Positions 48,784 to 64,000 of a stretch of DNA of 64,000 nt are shown here, in pieces. Position 1 is the first letter of the stretch. Each line of letters begins with the position of its first letter. Both the position numbers and the translations under genes were made by a program. The stretch lies in contig QEYB01000180.1 of assembly GCA_017562135.1 (NCBI GenBank), positions 1,178,001-1,242,000 on the forward strand, written 5' to 3'. The notes below the pieces were generated by a model, which saw only the letters and a program-made list of their open reading frames with translations, was not told the origin of the DNA and made no database searches. Source of the stretch: Dipylidium caninum (lineage: Eukaryota > Platyhelminthes > Cestoda > Cyclophyllidea > Dipylidiidae).

Positions 48784-51564
48784 TGTCCTCTGCTAATGCA
48801 AGCTCTCCTCTAGAACTACTTGGCAAGCAAAACTTCTTCGAGGCCCCTCCTGTCCACCGATAAATATCTTCGACGTGAGAGTTGTGAGTGAGTACGACCG
48901 GCTTTCGGCTGTTATAGTCTTCGTGCACCTACCGAAAAAGCATTGCTGTTGGGTGATTTCGCAAATGAGCAAAAAGTGCGCCCCCTCTGAGTTAACAGTT
49001 TTCATGGATGCAACCAGAGTTCCATGTGTCCACGTCCATGGGTTACATATGGGGCGTACTCGCTCCTCCGCCCCGCCCGGATGGGCAGCCTCGAGTCGAA
49101 GTACCGCTAAGACGTTTATTTACCCTGTGGCGACTAGTGGAACGGCTGAGGTAGTGTACTGACCATTGTCTTCCGCCAGATCGGGGGCCTCACCTCGGCC
49201 CGTCTGCATGCGGGCCAGAGACATTTTCCACGTCCCGAGTAAGGGGATGGTAACTTACGTGACGTTCTAACATAAAGGGACACAGCTGCGAGATTTGGCT
49301 AAAAATTAGTTCCTCAATGAGAAGCCAGAAGGCCTGCCGTTGTGGGTCAGGGATGCGAGATGATGATAAGGAAGCAAGAGAACGAACCGATAGGCACGGG
49401 GCTGGAAGGGAGGAAGACTTTCAGCTGCAGAAGAGAGATTTCCACTGGTGATATTCTCGTCACACTGGCATACAACCTCTAATTCATTTGCATATGCCTC
49501 GGATATCGTCGGGCTGACCAATCTTAGTGCAACCGCGATGGGGGCAGTTGTCGCGGCTGAGTGGGCACTACCGCCATAATATGCAAATAAGCACTAGCAC
49601 AAGGTGTGGCCGGCGTGGTGCTGTCCACCTCCGTCTCCACTGAAAGCGTATGCTGTTGTCGAGCGTCTCCGCTAGCTCGCCCCCTCTCTGCCTCTCTCCT
49701 CTTGGCGCACTGCTAACGGCGCACCGGTGCGGCGAGGCCGCGAGAACCGGGAAGTCCAATCGCTGTTCTCCTCCGCTCACCGTAACGCACTCATTCGAGC
49801 AAGATATCAGATTCCCATAGTTTGTGTCACGCTGGGCCGTCAGCGGCAGAGCCGAGGTGTGCGTTCTGCTCCTATTCCCTCTTATCCCTCTCCATTCTCC
49901 TAATCCTCCCTCCATTCACTTTCAGTATTGACAAGCGGTTGCGAAATTAATTAATTAATACGAGTGCGTCCTCGGAGTTCGATTGGAAGAGCTCCCTTTC
50001 ACCTGCAGCCTTCGGGTCTCCATTTTACTCCTCTTCAACGCGTCAACCGCAATGCAAACAGACCCAATGCAACAAGGGCTCGGCCAATTTCGCGTCAGAG
50101 CCGCAAGGACGTTCCTTTGAGACTGGCGAAATTAAGGTTAGAAGACAGTCAAGAATGTCGGTTATTAATGCACCACAGCCCGACCCATCGCCATGTTCGC
50201 GCGAAGAGTCACAGAATCGGCAAAATGCTCACCGCCTTCGAGCTTAGTCGCTCCGGCGTTGGTCTATCTGTGCCTTACAACCTAAGCAAACCGTAGACGC
50301 CTCAGTGATAAACCTGAGGAGCCATCGCTGATGAGCCGATCCCTTTGAAGAGAATATGCGGGCAGAACAGAGGATTTCGGAGGGAAGGCTGCCCCTCCCC
50401 CACGCGCACCCGGGCATAAAGCAAGGCTCGCAGTGAATGCTACCGCGACTCACGAGTGGAGAGAAGGCGGTTCCCTCCCAGATCATTCATGAGGAGCCAA
50501 AGCATCCCATTTCAATCGCAAAATTTTTCCTGGTTCTTTTTCCCTCGTGGGAGCCACGACTTGAAGTCATCGACAAACGGGGTAATGCTAACCACCTTCT
50601 TCCCCATATTCCACGAAACAGTTCCATGTCCACCTGATACCATTCCACTACGTATTAAGTGAACTGAGCACTTAGCAGACGATATTTGGCATTCACAGGA
50701 TGAGTGCATTAACGCCGCTTCTAATGAATGGCAGCCGCTGCAGCAACTCGACCCCGATGCCCAGCCCCGTGGAGTGCATCGCAGCCAGAAGTGGGCCCAG
50801 GCGTCTCAGCACGAGACCGAAAACTGCTATGATCGCAGAGACGCGAGAGAGGTGATCGTCCTGACGGCGTGTATTTTGCGAGATGATGCGTCGTCCGAGG
50901 CTCAGGATGCTCGGCGGCTCAAATATTCGCGCTTCCGCTCTCATGTTGTCCGGAAATCTCGGGTCTAGATCAGTCCTTGACAGAATCCACCTTTTTTGGA
51001 CTCAATTTGCCCCTCGAGTGAGTATCGTGAGGTGACTCGTGGGAGACGAAGGCTGTCGAGATAGGAAATCGACCCCAAACCACTCAATAGGTCCTCTAAA
51101 TTCCTCCTTCTCCACCAATCGAGTTATATTCTCAAAGGGGCATAAGGCATGGGCCATAAAGGTGGTGAGGCATTTATAAACGTAGAGTTGGACGGGATAG
51201 GGTAACTTCTTTGTCCATGCCACTACTGTCATCATTGGCACCATCCCTGCTGCTTTTTGATGGTGGTTCTGCTGCTTAACCGGGGGGAAATAAATAAAAC
51301 CACAGTGCTGCGTGTTCGAAGGACAAGTGAGTGATTTGTATATTTACAAGTGGTGGTTAGTTCAACTGTCTTTCAGTGAAATACTCCAGTGGGGCCGAAA
51401 AGCGGTGTGAGCGATTGGGCCAAGGAGAGAGTGCGTGGGTGATTGTCAAAAAGATGCTGAGTAATAACGATGGGGAGGGGGAAATGAAGTAGTAGTAGTA
51501 GTAGCAGAACAATAAGAAGAGGGAGAAGGAAAAGAAAATGGAGAAGGCAACGTAGAGGCAACTT
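48784..51564. other. Stretch between ZO start and CSL stop
   Basis: This lies between the proposed ZO start codon and the end of the CSL gene, both on the minus strand. It should hold the CSL 3' untranslated region and the ZO promoter or 5' exons. I found no exon that could be joined to ZO in phase, and no other gene. A run of AGT trinucleotides lies at 51488-51505. Confidence 0.5.
51488..51505. repeat. AGT trinucleotide microsatellite
   Basis: About five to six uninterrupted AGT units followed by AGC, in the presumed 3' untranslated region of the CSL gene. Confidence 0.8.
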
Positions 51565-57647
<6,083 letters not shown>

Positions 57648-57799
57648 CTACCGAGTTCTCTTCTTAACTAAATTAGTGTGTGTGCTGCGCAGCCAGGCGG
57701 GATTGGTGGGTTTTTGAGCGCCTGCGCGGAGTGTGCGCACGAGCGCCGTGAGCACAGCGGCGGTGCGCACACGCGCGCGCGTGGTTTGCGAACCCCTTC

Positions 57800-57845
57800 C
57801 GCCATCGCCATCGCCACCGCCACCGCCAACGCCAACGCCAACGCA
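57800..57845. repeat. Degenerate GCCAnC hexamer repeat
   Basis: A run of six-base units that drift from GCCATC through GCCACC to GCCAAC, about 150-200 bp upstream of the CSL start codon. It creates long ORFs in several frames that should not be taken as genes. Confidence 0.85.
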
Positions 57846-58309
57846 AGCCTCACTCAGCCCAACCATCCACTGCGTTTAGAGCCATAAAATCTTCTTAATG
57901 GCACAGCGACGAGGCACCTATCACTAGAGTTGAATCGCATGACGATTTAGCAGCAGCTAAAGAGGAAGGTATTAATGTGCGCAATGAGTTGTCCTGAAAG
58001 ATGACCCCCTTGAGAAGTAGTTTCTCGGGACGGAAAGACAACGACTTCATATAGGACCAGTTAGTTGTTAAGGACTCCGAAGAGGCCCCAAACTAGGTGA
58101 AGGAAATAGCTTCCTGAGGTGGGAAATTCCCAGCATGGAAAGTGAGAGGCGTCCAATTCCGAACCGTTCAGCAAGGCTAATAGGGATATTCTTTTCACAC
58201 ACTCTCAAGGTTTGCTCTTTAGCAGTTGCCAGGGCGTCGGGAGTCCCCCATGTTCCTGTTAAAGAATATGGATGGGCGGACGAATGGAAGATTCAAGGAA
58301 CGAATGGGC

Positions 58310-58330
58310 GATTGATTGATTGATTGATTA
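58310..58330. repeat. GATT tetranucleotide repeat
   Basis: About five consecutive ATTG/GATT units in the non-coding region upstream of the CSL gene. Confidence 0.85.
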
Positions 58331-59404
58331 GCTGTCAACGCCAACGCCAGGACCGCACGATTTCGTTGTCTTAGGACTAATCATATTCAACACGCATGCG
58401 GTATCGTCAGCCTCGTATGACTGAGTGTGCAGGGCGGTTTCGAATGCCTTTTCGAGTGGAAGATGCTGTAACGAGACTATGCAGTCAGCCCATTGTCTGA
58501 TCACGACCAGATGAAGCTAATGAACATGCAAAACCAATTGCCAATTGGTTGCAGGGGCTGCTTTGGTAACCATCAGATCTTGCGGAATTGCCATGCGTGG
58601 GAACATTCTCATGGCACTTGGAAGATGAAAAGTTTGCGTTCTCACGATAAGATAACCTCCCAAAAGAAGTTCCTCTCGTCAACGGATTCGAGAAACGCCT
58701 GAATATCACGTAGTGCGCACAGCTGCTCCGCACTTCCCATAGGATCCTGATGTGGGTGCCGGCAACACAGTCAGTGGCGCAATTAACGGAGGCTTGTGTT
58801 TCACTTCAGAAGGGAGCAAGGACGATAGTGGCAAAGAAGGGTTGTGACCAAGGGCGAGGAGGATTTAGACAAGACACACTAAAGGAGCTACTGTTCAATG
58901 CAACCAAGGAATATGTAAGACTTTTTATTTAATTACCACCCTTCTCAACTCATCATCATGGAAATGATCTTAAAACGTATCCGCCAAAAGATGCGCTGGC
59001 AACATCGAAAACAAAATATTCTACTTATTGCAGAAAAGTAAAAATGTGTGGACATTAGAGAACGAAAATTTTTCGAAATGAGTGTCTTAAGATCGAACTA
59101 CAAGTCCTTCTTCGCCAACAAAGGTTGATATGCTACTGTAATTTGCAAGTGAAAATTAAATTACTTCACATGGAGTTTGGGCGATGGCGAAATTTGAGAA
59201 ATTCTCGATTGCCCAACATGTGGCACCTCTGGGAACAAACGCGTGGAACGCGGCCCTGATTTTCCAGCGTGACGACTCAAAAGCGAAGAGTCACTTCAAA
59301 ATGATGACAGAAAATCGGTAGAAATCTAGTTTCGAAAGGGAGCTGCTGAAGCTAGTGACGGAACGATTCGTTTGGTCATCGAGGGGAAAATGGACCATTT
59401 TTGG

Positions 59405-59455
59405 CATCGAGACCCCGGTGCCATCGAGACCCCGGTGCCATCGAGACCCCGGTGC
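59405..59455. repeat. 17-bp tandem repeat, three perfect copies
   Basis: The unit CATCGAGACCCCGGTGC occurs three times head to tail without mismatch. It lies just downstream (minus strand) of the donor of the possible alternative CSL first exon, so it would sit early in that intron. Confidence 0.92.
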
Positions 59456-59523
59456 CAGCCACTGCGATGAAATGAAATTCACGGAATGAGATAGTGACAT
59501 TTCATGAGACGACAAGGGCTTAC

Positions 59524-59795
59524 GGTAGTTGGGCTCGATAGCACTCGAGCAGAGCCTCAGTCGAAGGAAAGTTCAAACGTTCGGGTCTGAGGGTTTGGTG
59601 TCCGCGCCACCCTCCCGCCGCACCGCCAGCAGACCTTGCGAAGGCCTCCAGGAAGCCTGAGGCATTGGGAAAGTCAGGTTTATTGACCTCCTCGACACTG
59701 CTCCCCCCCGTCGGTTGAGGCGACGGTGGTGAGTGGTGCTGTTGCTGATGACCATTGTTCATTGGAGGGGGAGGAAAGATAGGCGAGGGAAACAT
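59524..59795 (-). CDS. Possible alternative first coding exon of the CSL gene
   Basis: An ATG at 59795 is preceded in frame by TGA TAA and opens 90 codons rich in Pro, His and Gln, then Ala/Gly (PPPPMNNGHQQQHH, later FLEAFARSAGG and TEALLECYRAQLP). The exon ends in phase 2 at a good GTAAGC donor. That is the phase accepted by the second CSL exon at 56883, so direct splicing would replace CSL residues 1-124 by this sequence. No homology was recognised and a separate gene is possible. The same DNA is open in another frame (Ala-rich ORF 59680-60191). Confidence 0.4.
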
Positions 59796-60191
59796 TTATC
59801 ATTTTAGAGCCCGAGTCGGAAGGGTAGGCGGCAACCGCTGCAGCCGCTGCAGCAGCAGCCATGGCCACTGCCGTTGGTGACGCCACGTTCGGATTGAATT
59901 CTGCAGAGGATGTCGCCGCGTAGGCTGCTGAGAACACTGCCGCGGCATCTTGGAGGCTACTTGGAGTGGCTGCAGACGCCGTTGGACTGTAACGACTGGC
60001 GGCCACCGCCGCTGCCGCCAAAACGGCAGCCGCGTTGGCGTTGGCAGTGGTCGCAGATGGAGGGAACCTTGGCGCTAATTGAGGCGCATTCGGGGGCGAC
60101 GTCGTGGACGAGGTCGAGGGAGAACTGCGGGTAGACACCATCGGACCCCCATTGTCCCCCGCCGTGTTGGTGTCGTCGAACGAGAGCAGAT
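59680..60191 (-). other. Ala-rich open frame with acceptor, overlapping the previous exon
   Basis: A strong acceptor (TGCGTTTCAG) precedes 60191, and a frame then stays open for about 170 codons to a TAA at 59680. It reads LLSFDDTNTAG, then long Ser/Ala/Thr stretches with an eight-residue poly-Ala tract. It overlaps the exon 59524-59795 in a different frame. It may be the last exon of an undetected gene further right, an untranslated exon of CSL, or low-complexity DNA that happens to lack stops. Confidence 0.3.
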
Positions 60192-63100
60192 CTGAAACGC
60201 ACACGAAGAGCGGGTAGACGCAGGCGGCACACTGGCCGCCCATTTGCGGGGCTAGGTGGCGTCTGAGTGCAGCTCTGCGTCGAGGCCGAGGCCGCGGCCC
60301 GGGTGGTCGGAGCAGGGGAGACGGGCCTGCGCGCGCACGCGCGCACTCACGGACGTGGCACATCGATTTTTCCGCGGACGAGTCGTGCGAGCGGCCGGCG
60401 GCGCAGCACACGCGCTAAACGCCTGCACCGTGTCCCATTGGTCGAGGGGCTGCGAGAACAGGCCACATACACGACGCCGTGGGAATTTTGCGGTCGGAGT
60501 GGTGCCACTTTGTTATTTGCTGCGATTTATAAGTGGGAGTGCGGGCGCGCAAAATTTCGCACGGCCACGGGGCGTATTTGGGCCTGCGCGCGTGTGCGAT
60601 GCGCCAGCGCACTCAGCGTGGGAAAACCGTCGGCTGACTCAGATGTGCGTGGGAGAGTACACGGGTCCCTCGGCTGGCACAAGTGTGTCCCCACGAATAG
60701 CCGACTCCATCCACACACACACACACACACACCTTACCGCACCCCTAATAATAAGTGGCGGCGCTTATCGCCACCATTTTGCTCCACCCGGAGAGCCGAA
60801 AAGTCTTCCTTAAGGTTGCTTTCCAGTTCCGAATGCAGACAAACCCGAAACGGCAAGTGATTAATGCAGAGAAGAGCGGAACGAGTCTACAGCCGAAGAT
60901 GGGGACTTGCACACAGCGACTGCTAGGTACCTCGAACGTAACTCTAACTTGGTGGTCTTGCGAGATGGACGATGGAGATTGTTTAAAATCGTCCCAGTCT
61001 CGATAGCGACATACTGCAATGGCAGCGGTCAAAAAACAAGATCCTCTAACTGACAGAAAACGATCATAATAAATCGGCAACCCCTGACGCATCCTTTCGT
61101 CTGATTCTGCGCCGGCTATCAAGCAAATCCAATGGGTGCGGGCCACGGACCAGAGTCATTTAATGTACCTCTCATGGCAAATACTCAAACACTTATCTCC
61201 TCAATATGATAGGTGGCGGTCTTGTGAGAAGGAAGACGGGATTACCAAAAGTGGATGTCGTGGAATTCCCAATTAAAAGCCACCTCTGAAGTCAAATTCA
61301 CTCTGTTTAGTGTGTAATGAGCAAATACGAAGTGAGAGTGAACGTCATTTTACGTTACCACTTGCACGACAAACGAAGGAAGGAATGGAAGCACTTTCAA
61401 AACTTCCATAAGAGTGGAGTCGAGGGCTAGGGGCGACACCCGAAATGAATGTTTATGGGCGCCAGCTTCCTTTAAAATTCCTGAAATAATGTATTTCGCG
61501 GAAATGCAGCAAAAATAATGGGATCAAAACACCATGAGGCAGACGACCCACCTTTTCAACGCAAAGCGCCTCATTAATGCAGCGAAGCCATTTAAAGTAG
61601 GTGGGTTTGGAAGAGAGCAAGTTTGGAAAGCCGAGGAACGAAACACACAGGCGCTTGGCGACTGGGAGGATGAGAGTAGGCAAAAGAAATGGGGAGTGTG
61701 TGTATGCCGGCGGGTTGTTTGTATTTCCCGATAACCGAGGGATGCCCGTCACACTCTAAGGTTGCTACCTGGTAGGCCTTTCGTGCCACTTTCACTCACG
61801 CGCCCGACCACCGCCGAGTCTGCGGTTTAGCGTCTATTAGTCGACCAAATGCGGGGATGTTTCCGCCAGGTGGAAAAATTCCCACGCATCTGTGTCCCTC
61901 TCCCTCAGGGAATGTGCCTGCCTGTGTGGGTATTTATGAATGTGTATGTGACTGGCTGGACAGTCTGAATCGCAGTTCTACCTTACCCATCCTCCATCCG
62001 CCATCCTGCCCTCCCGCCAGCCCCCCTACACCCCATCTCGGCTTCACGTGCCGCCCATGCAAAAAGTGTGTTTGTCCACACACACAGGCACATGTTAATC
62101 ACAGTATTCAGGGAACCAGAAATACCTTGGGAAAATGTGTGATCCCAAGTCCAAATAGCGGGCTAACCGCACAGGCGCGCTCACTCACGCACACACACGC
62201 ACTAATGGGCCCGACAATCGCATGGGAAAACTGGGGCGATTTGGTTCGGTTGAAAGCCCAAGCCTGTCGCACAACGGCGATCTCCGGCGAGGTGGGGTGG
62301 GGTGGGGAAGAAAATCCATAAGCCCATAAGTTGTCCCAGTTGGCGTCACTGCAGCCGAGGGAAGTGTGGCACCCAAGGGGTCTAACCGGGACAATCACAT
62401 CTACCAGCAACTGCTGTCTGAGCGGCTGGTTCGATTGCGACCCCGCTCTGTGGATAACGAAGGAAACTGCACTTCCTGTCAGACGAAGTACGGCTGTATC
62501 CCTCCACCACTGGCCAAGAGGCATGATGCTGAGGACACCAGTCAGTGGGGTGTTTCTTTGGCACAAGACCCAACCAACGTCGCTTCCCCGCCCCCTCGCT
62601 CGGTCGGCCTCCCCGTTGTCCTCCATCATCTCTTCCTTTCTGACCGCCCATTAACACCAGCACGCAAAAGGCTTTGAGTCCTCTAGACAGGCAATACACT
62701 ATTCAAAAGCAAGCGGAGGACCGTCCGCGCGTCCAGACATCGCGGGCGAATGCACGTCACGCAGAGGCGAGAGACTCGACGAAAATCGGTCGAGATGCGC
62801 ACTTGTCGGCCTTTTCATCCAAACAATCTGTGGTGTGTTACGGGCACAGTTAGAGGGGAAAACACAAGAGTTCGGCAACACCACACTGATGGAGTCCCTT
62901 GACTAAACAAGATTCACATGCCACCGAGGCGCGTGCAGAGTGAGAGAAAAGTAAATGTCCAAGCAAACGGAGTCGCCTTCGTACGAGCAATTGTGGCCCA
63001 GTACTAATATGGTTTTATCATTCACTGGTCAACGTTCAACCTCTCCGCCGATGCAGTGCCTCCCTCTCTTGCATTGTGCTGCAGCGCAACATTCCTGCAC

Positions 63101-64000
63101 AAGCCTCTGGCCAACTTCGTGAGACGACAACCCTCTTTTTATGCATTCGCTTGAAACTAGGAGAAATAGAGATTTTCTGCCATCGAATCGCACGAGATGG
63201 GGACGACGGGTATATAAAGAAACCAGTTTTTTTCCAAATTCTGAGCACAAAGGAATAAATGGTGAAACAAGTGAGTGAGAAAATAACGTCTCAATCTCGG
63301 GAACTTAGTGCCCAAGCTAGTCCTACGCCCGCCCCAAACCTCGTGGACACGGGGGCCCGAGGAGCTCTCAAGAGCATCCACTCGACGCCGTTACGGAGGC
63401 TCGAGAGAACAGCAGGTTAGCCTGGCTGTGTGCCGCTGCGCGGACCGGTTCGGACAGGACTCAACGTCGCCGAGTCGCGGGAGCACGCTCGCGCCTGTTT
63501 GTGCCTCTGTGTGTAGTGGACGCCTTCACGGCACCCCGTGACCCACGCGTCCAACCCATTAACCCGGGAGATGCTGGTAAAATGCGGGAGGCGGCGTTTC
63601 GAAGGCAGCCTCCGAAGAAAGGGAAATGGAGTTGGTTCGCCAGCGGACAGCAAAACTGGCGACCCTCGTGTTTCCCGGTTCCTACGTCACGACACATTGA
63701 CGTCGGCAATGACATCTGTCAGAATATAGGGAAGTGGCCAACAAGTCGTGATCTGTTAGTCACAATTAAGCTACTCCTGGGAGCTCCGCACAATTGTCTT
63801 CAGCTGCCACCATACACCGATCCAAAGAGAATGTTATGTCTAGCCTCCGAGGCAGGGGTGGCATCGTTCCCCTCCTGTTTTCCACTTGACAGCTCATTTC
63901 TCGGCACACGATAATCATTCAGCTCCAAGTCAGTGGGTTGAAAAAATCTCACATGACCTATGAAGACACCTACATCTTTGACGAATGAGGTGATTGTCGA
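60192..64000. other. Right end: CpG-dense block and no recognised gene
   Basis: About 60200-60700 is unusually rich in CpG and GC, with long ORFs on both strands that show no domain features; it could be a promoter region. A CA microsatellite lies at 60712-60732. From 60750 to the end I recognised no exon, repeat family or RNA gene. The longest ORFs (62108-62629 minus, 61857-62321 plus) are low in recognisable content and lack convincing splice context. Confidence 0.5.
60712..60732. repeat. CA dinucleotide microsatellite
   Basis: About ten uninterrupted CA units next to the CpG-dense block. Confidence 0.9.

Larger units (their letters stand above)
57648..59523. other. Region upstream of CSL start
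   Basis: It holds the presumed promoter and 5' untranslated region of the CSL gene, or an intron if the upstream exon at 59524-59795 is used. I see the short tandem repeats listed separately but no conserved exon. Confidence 0.5.

Noticed and set aside
60256..60860. Two overlapping plus-strand ORFs of 185 and 197 codons
   Set aside because: They lie in the CpG-dense block and CA microsatellite, overlap in different frames, are Arg/Ala/His-rich and show no domain or splice context.
61857..62699. ORFs of 154, 107 and 173 codons on both strands
   Set aside because: No domain, signal or splice context was found, and GC-rich sequence makes such lengths likely by chance.

Overview
The window is nuclear DNA of a metazoan. 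It carries intron-rich genes for animal proteins: a PTIP-type BRCT protein, a Fused/STK36 kinase, DDRGK1, gp78/AMFR, a ZO junction scaffold ending in ZU5, and the Notch effector CSL/Su(H). No gene is uninterrupted, and no bacterial, viral or transposon gene was recognised. Very short introns (43, 48, 52 and 73 nt), GC-AG introns, tight gene spacing and strong divergence outside the conserved cores fit a flatworm, perhaps a tapeworm. That placement is inference only. Exon boundaries below were read by eye from splice signals, reading-phase agreement and recalled family motifs; no alignment was run.

Left half (1 to ~28 kb, visibly AT-richer): PTIP (+, 5' end outside the window) converges on a lysosomal S28 serine carboxypeptidase (PRCP-like, -). 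STK36 (+, about 25 exons, 11.15-20.2 kb) converges on DDRGK1 (-, 20.8-22.2 kb). DDRGK1 is divergent from AMFR/gp78 (+, 24.0-27.2 kb). Both of these last proteins belong to ER protein quality control.

Middle (29.6-35.8 kb): an unrecognised multi-exon gene (+) is followed after about 80 nt by a guanylate (GMP) kinase gene with an N-terminal extension (+). The spacing would suit polycistronic transcription with trans-splicing.

Right half (visibly GC-richer): a ZO/TJP/polychaetoid homologue (-, 38.4-48.8 kb) has PDZ1-PDZ2-PDZ3-SH3-GUK-ZU5 in canonical order. A CSL/RBPJ/Su(H) gene (-, 51.6-57.6 kb) can be resolved into seven phase-consistent exons encoding about 888 residues. A phase-compatible upstream exon at 59.5-59.8 kb may be an alternative first exon. 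From about 60.2 kb to the end only a CpG-dense block, microsatellites and chance ORFs were seen.

No new defence or mobile system was found. The observations most worth checking are the orphan gene next to GMP kinase, a frame break in DDRGK1, the low-complexity tail on PTIP, the apparent loss of the p97-binding end of gp78, the enlarged CSL protein with a possible second promoter, and the short and GC-AG introns.
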